A stretch of 46,167 nucleotides of DNA from Bradyrhizobium vignae (GTDB lineage Bacteria; Pseudomonadota; Alphaproteobacteria; Rhizobiales; Xanthobacteraceae): the NCBI RefSeq assembly GCF_004114425.1, contig NZ_RDQF01000061.1:1-46167 (forward strand), in the 5' to 3' direction. The notes below the pieces were generated by a model. The model did no database searches. It saw only the letters and a program-made list of their open reading frames with translations, and was not told where the DNA came from. This document shows positions 25,535 to 34,851 of the stretch, one piece after another (the first letter of the stretch is position 1; each line of letters opens with the position of its first letter). The position numbers and the translations under genes were made by a program.

Positions 25535-26682
25535 TACGCGCGCTCGTAGATGGTGAGAGTATCCTTGCCGAAGGTCTCGCTAGCATGAACCTTGTAGGCC
25601 TGCGACTGCGTGATTTTCGACAGGGGCAATGCATCGAGCGCATCGACGCCGCCTTCGCCCACCGCTTCCGTGCCGCGGAACAGCCAGATCTCGTCGACGA
25701 GATCGGCCGCCATGAACGAAGCCGCAACACGGCTACCCCCCTCGACCATCAGCCGCGTGATGCCCTTCTCGGCCAGCGCATGCAGCACGGCCGGAAGATC
25801 GAGCCCGGACGCACCGCCCCGAGGCACGCGCAACATTTGCGCACCGGCCGCGCCAAGCCGCATGGCAGCAGCAGCCTCGGCGAGCTCGGAACCAACCACC
25901 CAGAGCGGCGTCTCGCGCGCGGATCGCACGAGCCGGCTCGATGCGGGAATGCGCAGGCTCTGATCGAGCACGATACGCACCGGCGAGCGCGCCGCCATGC
26001 CAGGCAGCCGGCAGGTGAGAAGCGGATCGTCCGCCAGCACCGTGCCGATCCCGACCAGAATGGCATCGCTCTGCGCGCGCAAGAGGTGCACGCGATCGCG
26101 CACGGCCTCGCCCGTGATCGCGACCGGCTTGCCGCCTGCCGCACCGATCTTGCCGTCAGGCGAGATCGCGAGCTTCAAGATCACATGCGGGCGCCTGTCG
26201 CGGATGCGACGGAAATGGCCGGCATGATCGAACGCGGCCTCCGCCGCGCACAAACCGACATCCACATTGATGCCGGCCGCGCGCAGGCGCGCATGGCCCT
26301 GGCCTGCGACTTCAGGATTGGGATCCTCGATCGCCGCGACCACACGCTTGATTCCCGCTGCAATCACCGCGTCGGCGCAAGGGGGCGACTTGCCGAAATG
26401 CGAGCACGGCTCCAGCGTGACGTAGAGAGTGGCGCCCCGCGCGGCCTCGCCCGCGCGCCTTAGCGCTTCAGGCTCGCCATGCGGCCGTCCTCCGGGCTGC
26501 GTCCAGCCGCGGCCGATGATGATCCCGTCCTTGACGATGACGGCGCCCACGGCCGGATTGGGCCAGGTCCGCCCCTGCCCGCGCTTACCCAGCGCCAGCG
26601 CCAGCTGCATGAAGCGCCGATCGGCATCCCTGGCCTCGCGCGCCTTCTGCGCGAACTGATCCTCCAGGATGCGGAAGATCAT
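25534..26682 (-). CDS. ribD: Bifunctional riboflavin deaminase/reductase RibD
   Basis: A 382-residue fusion. Residues ~25-150 are the zinc deaminase (WPNPAVGAVIVKDG, GRPHGEPEAL, LEPCSHFGKSPPC); the zinc motif His-Ala-Glu reads His-Gly-Glu here. The rest is the reductase (LKLAISPDGKIGAAGGKPVAITGEAVRDRVHLLRAQSDAILVGIGTVLADDPLLTCR, MVEGGSRVAASF). It carries out two successive steps from the GTP-cyclohydrolase product. The ATG at 26682 overlaps the nrdR stop by 4 bp. A later start at an internal Met near residue 25 is conceivable. Confidence 0.95.
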   Translation of the reverse strand: MIFRILEDQFAQKAREARDADRRFMQLALALGKRGQGRTWPNPAVGAVIVKDGIIIGRGWTQPGGRPHGEPEALRRAGEAARGATLYVTLEPCSHFGKSPPCADAVIAAGIKRVVAAIEDPNPEVAGQGHARLRAAGINVDVGLCAAEAAFDHAGHFRRIRDRRPHVILKLAISPDGKIGAAGGKPVAITGEAVRDRVHLLRAQSDAILVGIGTVLADDPLLTCRLPGMAARSPVRIVLDQSLRIPASSRLVRSARETPLWVVGSELAEAAAAMRLGAAGAQMLRVPRGGASGLDLPAVLHALAEKGITRLMVEGGSRVAASFMAADLVDEIWLFRGTEAVGEGGVDALDALPLSKITQSQAYKVHASETFGKDTLTIYERA

Positions 26683-27161
26683 TTGCGGATCGCGGCGAGC
26701 CGCGCTTCCTCCTCACCGGAGAGCTCGCCGAGCACGTCGGCGAAATCCTTGGCCTCGCGGAAATTGCGGTAGACGGAGGCAAAGCGCACATAGGCGACGT
26801 CGTCGAGCGTGCGCAGATGCTCCATCACGGTCTCGCCGATCACCTCCGAGGAGATCTCGGCCTCGCCCCCGGTCTCGAGCTCGCGCACGATGGTGGAGAC
26901 CATCTTCTCCACCCTTTCAGGCTCGACCTGCCGCTTGCGCAACGAAATCTGCACCGAGCGCATCAGCTTGTCGCGGTCGAACGGCACGCGGCGGCCGTTG
27001 CGCTTGATCACCGTGAGTTCGCGCAGCTGCACGCGCTCGAAGGTGGTGAAGCGGAAATTGCAGGCGACGCACACGCGCCGCCTGCGGATCACGGACGAGT
27101 CCTCGGTCGGACGCGAGTCCTTTACCTGCGTATCGAGACTGTTGCAGTTCGGGCAGCGCAT
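26679..27161 (-). CDS. nrdR: Transcriptional repressor NrdR
   Basis: A 160-residue protein: zinc ribbon with MRCPNCNSLDTQVKDSR and RVCVACNFRFTTFER (two CxxC pairs), then an ATP-cone (VIKRNGRRVPFDRDKLMRSVQISLRKRQVEPERVEKMVSTIVRELE). It senses ATP/dATP and represses ribonucleotide reductase genes. It starts 15 bp after glyA and overlaps ribD, the usual alphaproteobacterial glyA-nrdR-ribD order. Confidence 0.96.
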   Translation of the reverse strand: MRCPNCNSLDTQVKDSRPTEDSSVIRRRRVCVACNFRFTTFERVQLRELTVIKRNGRRVPFDRDKLMRSVQISLRKRQVEPERVEKMVSTIVRELETGGEAEISSEVIGETVMEHLRTLDDVAYVRFASVYRNFREAKDFADVLGELSGEEEARLAAIRK

Positions 27162-27176
27162 CCGCTTGGCCTTGCC

Positions 27177-28475
<1,299 letters not shown>

Positions 28476-28729
28476 CTTGCGAATATCTCCACCGCCGCAG
28501 CCTTTTGGCGGGCTACGGGCGTGTCTGGTGTGGCGGTCGGAAGCACGCGCGATCTACCACATCGCCCGCAACAGGCCAAGCATTTGCGGGTGGGGCCTGA
28601 TATTTATGCAAGATATGGGGGATTGGAGGTTCTCATCCCGAGATCGGTTCCGGGGAGCCGCTCCTCGGGGACCAGGGCCGCTTTGGCCTCATTCCTCGCA
28701 AACGGCAACCCGGCGGAGCCGGCGTCGTT

Positions 28730-28951
28730 TCACAGCCCGGTATACCCCGCCTTGACCGGGTCCACGCTGCCGTCGAGCTGGCGCAAATAGGTCAGACCGC
28801 AGACCGTCAATCTGTGCGGGTCCGTCTCGCCCGCTTCCATCAGGGTATTGAGGTAGTTCGTCACCTTTTCCCGCGCCTCCTCACTCGCCGCCGCGGTGCG
28901 GTTGGCGAGCAGGTCATAGGTCTGCATGATGCGGTCGACGGCGGCTTCCAT
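28730..28951 (-). CDS. Small hypothetical protein (73 aa)
   Basis: Opens MEAAVDRIMQTYDLLANRTAAASEEAREKVTNYLNTLMEAG and ends LTVCGLTYLRQLDGSVDPVKAGYTGL; predicted to be helical, cytoplasmic and without known domain. The ATG at 28951 is preceded by GAGGG; a longer TTG start at 28996 overlaps the upstream gene. It follows the 77-aa gene on the same strand, so both may be one transcript downstream of ldtR. Confidence 0.65.
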   Translation of the reverse strand: MEAAVDRIMQTYDLLANRTAAASEEAREKVTNYLNTLMEAGETDPHRLTVCGLTYLRQLDGSVDPVKAGYTGL

Positions 28952-28988
28952 GGCACCCTCTGGTTTGTCGCTAATTTGGGAGTCTTGA

Positions 28989-29222
28989 TCAGGCAACCGC
29001 TCTGGCCTCGGTCTGCTGGAACTTGGCGATTGCCTTGTTCGCCAGCCTGATCTTGTTGAATTCGCCTTGCTGGAGCAGCTTCACGATGAGGCCGAGCAGG
29101 CGTTCGTCGGTGACCAGCGAGTCGGGGATGGCGCCCGAACGGCGAAGGAAGTTCGCGGCAATGGCGTAGGCCTTGCTCACGAGTTCTACGTTCGTGGCCT
29201 GAAGCCCGCGCTCGACCAGCAT
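28989..29222 (-). CDS. Small hypothetical protein (77 aa)
   Basis: Begins MLVERGLQATNVELVSKAYAIAANFLRRSGAIPDSLVTDERLLGLIVKLLQQGEFNKIRLANKAIAKF. The ATG at 29222 has GGAG eight bases upstream, and the reading frame further upstream (to 29489) is antisense-like and not used. Helical, soluble, no family recognised. A GC-rich hairpin (29314-29342) separates it from ldtR. Confidence 0.65.
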   Translation of the reverse strand: MLVERGLQATNVELVSKAYAIAANFLRRSGAIPDSLVTDERLLGLIVKLLQQGEFNKIRLANKAIAKFQQTEARAVA

Positions 29223-29418
29223 CGACGTTTCTCCGATCCGAAGGAGATAAGCGCCCGGCCCGGAACTGGTTCCTCGTGCCCGGGACATTTTTTCGCAGGT
29301 GCAAAATATGGAACGCGCCGGTCCGAAATCCGGGCCGGCGCGCTTGGGGGAAGTCAGGCACGTTCGGGAGGCTTGCCGGTCTTGTTGCGGGCCGGCTTGG
29401 CCTTGATCCCTTGGAGAC

Positions 29419-29937
29419 TCAGAGGCGATAGAGGATCTGGTCGGTCCAGAACCGCTCGAGGCGGTGCAGCGACTTGTTGAGCGTCGCAAACTCGTCGCCG
29501 GAGATGCCGCCGACCTGCTCGACCGTCTTGACGTGCTTCTGGTAGAGCGCCTCGACGATACGGCGGACTTCCTGGCCCTGCGGGGTCAGGCGGATGCGCA
29601 CCGAGCGGCGATCGACGCGCGAGCGCTGATGATCGAGGAAGCCGAGCTCGACGAGCTTCTTCAGATTGTAGGAGACGTTGGAGCCGAGATAGTAACCGCG
29701 CGTGCGCAGCTCGCCCGCGGTCAGCTCCTTGTCGCCGATGTTGTAGAGCAAGAGCGCCTGCACCGAGTTGATGTCCGCACGGCCGCGGCGATCGAATTCA
29801 TCCTTGATGACGTCGAGGAGCCGGCGATGCAGCCGCTCCACCAGAGTCAAAGCTTCCAGATAGAGCGACTGCACCGAGCCCTGCTGGCCGGAGACGCGCT
29901 CTGCGGTATCTGCCGCAGTTGCGACGGCTTTCATCAT
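29419..29937 (-). CDS. ldtR: MarR-type winged-helix regulator, LdtR-like
   Basis: A 172-residue protein: SLYLEALTLVERLHRRLLDVIKDEFDRRGRADINSVQALLLYNIGDKELTAGELRTRGYYLGSNVSYNLKKLVELGFLDHQRSRVDRRSVRIRLTPQG. The DEFDRRGRxDIN and RGYYLGSNVSYNLKKL segments match LdtR, the rhizobial and Liberibacter regulator of an L,D-transpeptidase and of osmotic tolerance. The double Met start at 29937 follows AGGGGAAG. A TGTCG-N7-CGACA dyad lies just upstream and may be its own operator. No L,D-transpeptidase gene is in this window. Confidence 0.85.
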   Translation of the reverse strand: MMKAVATAADTAERVSGQQGSVQSLYLEALTLVERLHRRLLDVIKDEFDRRGRADINSVQALLLYNIGDKELTAGELRTRGYYLGSNVSYNLKKLVELGFLDHQRSRVDRRSVRIRLTPQGQEVRRIVEALYQKHVKTVEQVGGISGDEFATLNKSLHRLERFWTDQILYRL

Positions 29938-29951
29938 GACACTTCCCCTGT

Positions 29952-29968
29952 TGTCGTTTTTATCGACA
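29952..29968. promoter_or_regulatory. Inverted repeat upstream of ldtR, candidate operator
   Basis: TGTCG (29952-29956) and CGACA (29964-29968) form a perfect dyad around an AT-only 7-nt centre, 15 bp upstream of the ldtR start. A further GTGTCGA-like half-site follows at about 29970-29980. Confidence 0.4.
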
Positions 29969-30290
29969 CTTATTCGACGAAACTTGTGTCCCGTCTGATA
30001 GGTGCAACTTAAGGGGCGCGTTTGAAGATCGGCTTAAATAAGAGAATAAAGAGATCATGAATTTAAGACAGTGAATTGCGGATTAAGCCTGTGCCACAAG
30101 CACTTTTCGCAACCGTCTGTTGACCTTCGCAAGGTCCTGTTCACCCTCCGTCCGCCGTTGTTGTCGCATTCCAGAACAGCCCCGCCCCGTTTCGAAACGA
30201 GCGCGTAACAGCTGTGGCGGAACCGGCTGGTCAATGAAAACTTACCGCAAATTTTAGGCAACCAACGGTCAACCAAGCGCAACACTCTCA

Positions 30291-30441
30291 TGTCCCGGAC
30301 AGGATGCAGCGCGCAGCGATGCATCGCGGAGCCGGGACCCATATGTTGCAAGATGGGACCGCGGTGAGATGGGGCCCGGCTCTGCAGCGCATCACGTCGC
30401 AAGAGCGCCACGCTGCATTGCGTCCAGGGCACGAGACCGTT
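30291..30441. repeat. Palindromic dispersed repeat
   Basis: GTCCCGGACAGGATGCAGCG on the left pairs imperfectly with CGCTGCATTGCGTCCAGGGC on the right, with an inner GAGCCGGGACCC / GGGGCCCGGCTC pair. A related unit lies at 32145-32410, so copies flank the DUF6163-hemB pair. Confidence 0.7.
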
Positions 30442-30460
30442 GTGCGAGCGGCGAGGCCGG

Positions 30461-30958
30461 CTACGGCGGCCGTTCGCGCGCGGCCATCCAGGCGAGCGCC
30501 AGATACGCGGCAAGCATGAAGACCTCGACGCCGACCACGGCGAGGCTGCCGCCGTAGATTCCCGGGAACATCAACTCGATCACCGCCATCGACACCACGG
30601 TCGTCAGCCACACCACCGCGCCCCAGGGCGTCGCGAGCCACAGGCCGACGGCGGCGACAAGCTCGATCACGGCGAAGTAGACGGTCGCGGCCTGCCAGGC
30701 CATCGACTGGTTCTCGAATGCCTCATCCTCGCCGCCGACAAAGCCAGTCACCTGCGCCCAGTGATAAAGGCCCTTGAGGATCGAGAGCAGCGCCATCACC
30801 CGCAGGAACAGCACGAGCCGGCGGGTCCAGACATTGTCGTCGGACTCTGAGCGCTCCGATGAGATCGCCGCCACCGACAATGCGCTCTCTCTGGCATTGT
30901 CTCGGGCGCCGTCCCTGGCGCTGTCGCGGGTCGCATCGCGGGTGGAGATCTCGGACAT
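30461..30958 (-). CDS. DUF6163 family membrane protein
   Basis: A 165-residue protein with about four membrane segments after residue 45: LVLFLRVMALLSILKGLYHWAQV, AATVYFAVIELVAAVGLWLA, VWLTTVVSMAVIELMF and VGVEVFMLAAYLALAWM. The N-terminal 25 residues carry a four-residue periodic repeat of the type RDxA (ATRD-SARD-GARD-NARE), which may vary between strains. Function unknown. Divergent from hemB. Confidence 0.85.
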   Translation of the reverse strand: MSEISTRDATRDSARDGARDNARESALSVAAISSERSESDDNVWTRRLVLFLRVMALLSILKGLYHWAQVTGFVGGEDEAFENQSMAWQAATVYFAVIELVAAVGLWLATPWGAVVWLTTVVSMAVIELMFPGIYGGSLAVVGVEVFMLAAYLALAWMAARERPP

Positions 30959-31050
30959 GGCCCCTTCTGGCTGCTTCGCCCCACAAAATCAATCGGCTGC
31001 CATCCCTTGCGGCAGGTCAAGCCGCGGTGACGGGAACCATGCGAGCTGGT

Positions 31051-31067
31051 ATAAGAATAATTCCAGC
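31051..31067. promoter_or_regulatory. Candidate Irr (ICE-like) site at hemB
   Basis: The stretch reads ATAAGAA-TAA-TTCCAGC; it matches 9 of 14 positions of the ICE consensus TTTAGAA-N3-TTCTAAA, including the AGAA and TTC centre. A possible -10 TATAAG (31050-31055) overlaps it. Irr control of hemB is documented in B. japonicum; this site is my proposal. Confidence 0.35.
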
Positions 31068-31080
31068 CGGAGGAAGAGTA

Positions 31081-32142
31081 ATGGCGATCAAATACGGACG
31101 TCCGATCGAATTGCGCGAGGTTTCGCGCAAGGATGGCGGAGCGGCCTCCCCTGCTCTCGATCTGACCGTCCGCCCGCGCCGCAACCGCAAGGCGGAATGG
31201 GCCCGGCGGATGGTGCGCGAGAACGTCCTCACCACCGACGATCTGATCTGGCCGCTGTTCCTGATCGACGGCCACAACAAGCGCGAGCAGGTTGCCTCGA
31301 TGCCGGGCGTCGACCGCCTCAGCGTCGATCAGGCCGTGCGCGAGGCCGAGCGCGCGATGAAGCTGACGATCCCCTGCATCGCGCTGTTTCCCTACACCGA
31401 TCCCTCCCTGCGCGACGAGGAAGGCTCGGAAGCCACCAATCCGAACAACCTGGTCTGCCAGGCCGTGCGCGCGATCAAGAAGGAGTTTCCGGAGATCGGA
31501 ATCCTCTGCGACGTCGCGCTCGATCCCTTCACCAGTCACGGCCATGACGGCCTGATCTCTGACGGCAAAATTTTGAACGACGAGACGGTCGCCGTGCTGG
31601 TGCGTCAGGCGCTGGTGCAGTCCGAAGCCGGCTGCGACATCATCGCGCCTTCCGACATGATGGACGGCCGCGTCGCCGCGATCCGCGAGGGGCTGGACCG
31701 CGCCGGCCTGCTCGACGTCCAGATCATGGCCTATGCGGCCAAATACGCCTCCGCCTTCTATGGCCCGTTCCGCGACGCCATCGGCTCGGCCAAGACGCTC
31801 ACCGGCGACAAGCGCACCTACCAGATGGACAGCGCCAACACCGATGAAGCCCTGCGCGAGGTCGAGCTCGATATCGCCGAGGGCGCCGACATGGTGATGG
31901 TGAAGCCCGGCATGCCCTATCTCGACGTGGTCCGCCGCGTGAAGGACACGTTTGCAATGCCGACCTTCGCCTACCAGGTCTCCGGCGAATACGCGATGAT
32001 CGCGGCGGCCGCGAACAACGGCTGGCTCGACGGCGAGCGCGCGATGATGGAGAGCCTTTTGGCGTTCAAGCGCGCCGGCGCCGACGGCGTGCTGAGCTAT
32101 TTTGCGCCCAAGGCGGCGGAGAAGCTGCGCGCGCAGGGGTAA
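31081..32142 (+). CDS. hemB: Delta-aminolevulinic acid dehydratase (porphobilinogen synthase), Mg-type
   Basis: A 353-residue protein with both active-site lysines (AYAAKYASAFYGPFRDA and MVMVKPGMPYLD). The metal-site stretch reads DVALDPFTSHGHDG where zinc enzymes carry cysteines (DVCLCEYTSHGHCG), so it is magnesium-dependent, as established for the Bradyrhizobium enzyme. It condenses two ALA into porphobilinogen for heme synthesis. Start at 31081 is fixed by GGAGGA 8 nt upstream. Downstream lies a palindromic repeat block. Confidence 0.96.
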   Translation: MAIKYGRPIELREVSRKDGGAASPALDLTVRPRRNRKAEWARRMVRENVLTTDDLIWPLFLIDGHNKREQVASMPGVDRLSVDQAVREAERAMKLTIPCIALFPYTDPSLRDEEGSEATNPNNLVCQAVRAIKKEFPEIGILCDVALDPFTSHGHDGLISDGKILNDETVAVLVRQALVQSEAGCDIIAPSDMMDGRVAAIREGLDRAGLLDVQIMAYAAKYASAFYGPFRDAIGSAKTLTGDKRTYQMDSANTDEALREVELDIAEGADMVMVKPGMPYLDVVRRVKDTFAMPTFAYQVSGEYAMIAAAANNGWLDGERAMMESLLAFKRAGADGVLSYFAPKAAEKLRAQG

Positions 32143-32144
32143 GG

Positions 32145-32410
32145 TCGTGCCCCGGACGCAATGCAGCACGCCCTTGGCGATGCGAAGCATGGTCCAGTTG
32201 CGGCGTGATGCGTTGCAGAGCCCGGGCCCATTTCTTCTCCGCGATCTCACTTGTGACCTCTAAAGCGCGATGAGATTTGGATGAATCGTCATCGCGCTTT
32301 AGCTTGTTGTTTACGCATGATCTTTCCGGAAAACCGCTTCGCACTTTTCCGGATCATGCTTTAGGTCCTGGTTCTGCGCGCCGCTTTGCGGCGCTTGTCC
32401 GGGACATGAG
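32145..32410. repeat. Palindromic repeat with a second repeat nested inside
   Basis: The outer parts (32145-32230 with GTGCCCCGGACGCAATGCAGC; 32370-32410 with CTTGTCCGGGACATGAG) resemble the unit at 30291-30441. Inside sits a different element, 32261-32363: a hairpin with arms TAAAGCGCGATGA / TCATCGCGCTTTA (32261-32273, 32289-32301), then one with arms GCATGATC... / ...GATCATGC around TTTCCGGAAAA (32315-32359). The latter is a sequence type I recall as very common in Rhizobiales genomes. No gene. Confidence 0.7.
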
Positions 32411-32445
32411 GGCGGAGTTGCTCGCGCACCCTACCGCTGCAACAC

Positions 32446-33078
32446 TCAACCCGCTTGCGCGTTCGGCTGAGGTCCGCATAACAGACGCAGCGCCTCGCGT
32501 TGCTCGCGCGACAGCACGGTAATTGGATAGATCGGCTCACGCGTCTCCCGCTTGAAGAACGGGTGCGGCCAGGTCTTCCCCCGCAGCTTCCATGCCAGCA
32601 CCTTGCCGATGGCGCGCAAGATGAGAGAAAGATTAAGCCCGGTCGAGCCCGCCGGTGGCTCACCGACCGCGTACTTGCCGAGAATGGCGCCGGTCGGCGC
32701 TCCGGCGACATCGTCGACCGCCGGCGTGCCGCCCTCGAACGCCTGCGCGATGATGCCGACAAAGGGAACGCTGGGCGAAAGCGTGTTGCCGACCGGCGTG
32801 TTGCAGCAGCTTGCATACCACCGGTAGAGACCTTTCGCGGTCAGCCGCACCCCCGCGATCCGGCTCTGACCCTGCACAAACGAGAGCGTCGATGGCGCGA
32901 CCTGGATAATGTCGCTGCCGCCCTTCGCGTTCAACAGATCGGCGCGGCCGAGCTGGTGTGCGAAAGCCTGGCAGTCGTCGCAGTAGCAGACCACGCGATT
33001 GACCGTCCGCGGCGACACGCCCGTGACCACGGCGCGGACCCCGCCACAGCTGCAACGTAATTCGACCTGACCACCCAT
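32446..33078 (-). CDS. DUF6151 family protein (GFA-like zinc-binding)
   Basis: A 210-residue protein starting MGGQVELRCSCGGVRAVVTG with further cysteines in VVCYCDDCQAFAHQLGR and YASCCNTPVGNTL, the CxC...CxxC pattern of GFA-type zinc proteins. The C-terminal part is amphipathic, with WKLRGKTWPHPFFKRETREPIYPITVLS. The ATG at 33078 has AGGAAG upstream; the longer frame to 33732 is antisense to the RDD gene. Biochemical role unknown. Confidence 0.82.
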   Translation of the reverse strand: MGGQVELRCSCGGVRAVVTGVSPRTVNRVVCYCDDCQAFAHQLGRADLLNAKGGSDIIQVAPSTLSFVQGQSRIAGVRLTAKGLYRWYASCCNTPVGNTLSPSVPFVGIIAQAFEGGTPAVDDVAGAPTGAILGKYAVGEPPAGSTGLNLSLILRAIGKVLAWKLRGKTWPHPFFKRETREPIYPITVLSREQREALRLLCGPQPNAQAG

Positions 33079-33258
33079 GAAATCTTCCTGTGAGGGCTCA
33101 GCCCGCCCCAGCATGGTGCAAATCACGCGCCGCGCAAGCGCCTGCGGCCGCCGAATCGCCGGAATATTTTGCGGTATTGATAGACCAACAGCCTTGGCGC
33201 GTGGCCGGACTGTTCCCATCTGCTGCCGGTGAGAGATCCGAAAGCGAAAGAGAAGCTC

Positions 33259-33807
33259 ATGTCTTATTCGGGTTCGCCAAATGACAGCGGCACTTGGCGC
33301 AATGATGGTGCCATGCAACCGCACGCCTACGATCCCGATCTGCATCCGGAACTGTTCCGCGGGGTCGCGACACGGCGGGTGTTTGCCTTCCTGATCGACA
33401 TGATCGTGATCTCTGTGCCGGTCATCCTCGGCTACCTCTTCATTGCGTTGTTCGGCCTGGTGACGCTCGGCCTCGGCTGGGCACTGTTCTGGCTGGCTTG
33501 GCCCGCCTCGGTGATCTGGGCGATCGTGTATTACGGCGCCTGCATCGGCGGTCCGTCCTCGGCGACGATCGGCATGCGCGTGATGGATCTGGAACTGCGC
33601 ACCTGGTACGGCGCACCAGGCTATTTCGTGCTCGGCGCCACGCACGCCGTGCTGTTCTGGGTGACCGTCTCGTTCCTGTCGCCCTTCGTGGTGCTGGTCG
33701 GCCTGTTCAACGGCCGCCGCCGCCTGCTGCACGATTTCGTGCTGGGAACCGTCGTGATCAACAATTCCATCCGCGCGCCGGTGTCGCAGGCCGCCAGGTC
33801 CTGGTGA
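33259..33807 (+). CDS. RDD family membrane protein
   Basis: A 182-residue protein with the RDD signature FRGVATRRVFAFLIDMIVISVPVILGYLFI (Arg and Asp conserved). Further membrane segments follow (FGLVTLGLGWALFWLAWPASVIWAIVYYGACIGG, GYFVLGATHAVLFWVTVSFLSPFVVLVGLF) and a late NGRRRLLHDFVLGTVV (HD). RDD proteins are small membrane proteins, in some cases implicated in ion transport. I use the ATG at 33259; an in-frame ATG at 33229 would add 10 residues. It precedes bpt on the same strand. Confidence 0.88.
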   Translation: MSYSGSPNDSGTWRNDGAMQPHAYDPDLHPELFRGVATRRVFAFLIDMIVISVPVILGYLFIALFGLVTLGLGWALFWLAWPASVIWAIVYYGACIGGPSSATIGMRVMDLELRTWYGAPGYFVLGATHAVLFWVTVSFLSPFVVLVGLFNGRRRLLHDFVLGTVVINNSIRAPVSQAARSW

Positions 33808-33921
33808 GGAGCTGGCAACCTGTGCCTGCTAGGATGACGAGCGTGTCCTGCCGCGCAGGCCGATTGACCGGGAGCTTTGGTAGCGCGATGCTGAGATCTT
33901 GTTCGGAGGCCACGACGTCCC

Positions 33922-34698
33922 TTGACCCAGCACTCTCGCGATACCCCGCAATTTTACCTCACGGCGCCATCCCCGTGCCCCTATCTGCCGGGCCGCCATG
34001 AGCGGAAGGTGTTCACGCACCTTGTCGGAGATCGTGCGGGCGACCTCAACGACCTCCTGACCCATGGCGGCTTCCGCCGCAGCCAGTCGATTGCCTATCG
34101 TCCTGCCTGCGACCAGTGCCGCGCCTGCGTCTCGGTCCGGGTCATCGCCAACGAGTTCCGGCCCTCTCGCAGCTTCCGCAAGGTGATGGCGCGCAATGCC
34201 GACATCATCGGCGAGCAGCGCAGCGCGGTGCCGACCTCCGAGCAATATTCGGTGTTCCGCGCCTATCTCGACGCCCGCCACCGCCATGGCGGCATGGCCG
34301 ACATGACCGTGCTCGACTACGCCATGATGGTCGAGGACAGCCATGTCGAGACCCGCATCATCGAATACCGCAAGCGCGGTCCCGACAGCGGCCTCACCGG
34401 CCGTGGCGAGGAGCTGATCGCGGTGGCGCTCACGGACGTGCTCAGCGATGGCCTCTCGATGGTCTATTCGTTCTTCGATCCGGGCCAGGTCAGCCGCTCG
34501 ATGGGCACCTTCATGATCCTCGACCACATCGCGCGCGCGCGACGTCAGGGCCTGCCCTACGTCTATCTCGGCTACTGGATCGAAGGCTCCAAGAAGATGG
34601 ACTACAAGGCCCGCTTCCTGCCGCAGCAGCGGCTCGCGCCCTCAGGCTGGCTGCGCATCGATGCGCAGGGCGATACAGCATCCGAGCCGCAGGACTAG
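33922..34698 (+). CDS. bpt: Aspartate/glutamate leucyltransferase (Bpt-type arginyltransferase)
   Basis: A 258-residue protein with the Ate1/Bpt layout: an N-terminal cysteine-rich domain (PCPYLPGRHERKVFTHL, YRPACDQCRACVSVRV), then the GNAT-like domain (FRAYLDARHRHGGM, YSFFDPGQVSRSMGTFMILDHI, YVYLGYWIEGSKKMDYKARFLP). It adds leucine to N-terminal acidic residues, marking proteins for ClpAP. The start is TTG at 33922, preceded by GGAGG about 12 nt upstream; homology begins immediately after. The 114 bp before it are intergenic. Confidence 0.93.
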   Translation: MTQHSRDTPQFYLTAPSPCPYLPGRHERKVFTHLVGDRAGDLNDLLTHGGFRRSQSIAYRPACDQCRACVSVRVIANEFRPSRSFRKVMARNADIIGEQRSAVPTSEQYSVFRAYLDARHRHGGMADMTVLDYAMMVEDSHVETRIIEYRKRGPDSGLTGRGEELIAVALTDVLSDGLSMVYSFFDPGQVSRSMGTFMILDHIARARRQGLPYVYLGYWIEGSKKMDYKARFLPQQRLAPSGWLRIDAQGDTASEPQD

Positions 34699-34713
34699 GC
34701 GCCTCACACTCTC

Positions 34714-34835
34714 CGTCATGCCCCGGCTTGACCTGGCTTGACCGGGGCATCCAGTACGGTACGGCGCGGCGTCCCGAGTCAATTACAGCCGTCTCTGGAA
34801 TACTGGATCGCCCGGTTGAACCGGACGATGACAGC
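34714..34835. repeat. Palindromic intergenic element
   Basis: The left part (CCGTCATGCCCCGGCTTGACC ... GGGGCATCCAGTAC) is matched in reverse by the right part (TACTGGATCGCCCGG ... CCGGACGATGAC), an imperfect hairpin pair typical of the dispersed repeats in this genome. It occupies the gap between bpt and mntH. Confidence 0.6.
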
Positions 34836-34851
34836 TACCCAATGGCTAGCA

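Larger units (their letters stand above)
29938..30460. other. Intergenic region holding the ldtR promoter and a palindromic repeat
   Basis: Contains the ldtR leader with the TGTCG-N7-CGACA dyad, an AT-rich stretch (30020-30080), and the palindromic repeat at 30291-30441. No convincing gene. Confidence 0.6.

Noticed and set aside
28476..28729. Riboswitch in the glyA leader
   Set aside because: No recognisable glycine, SAM, SAH or folate riboswitch core; only GC-rich hairpins and an AT-rich promoter-like stretch.
29222..29285. ECF sigma factor (EcfG-type) promoter upstream of the 77-aa gene
   Set aside because: A GGAAC is present on the minus strand but no CGTT lies at the required 16-17 bp distance.
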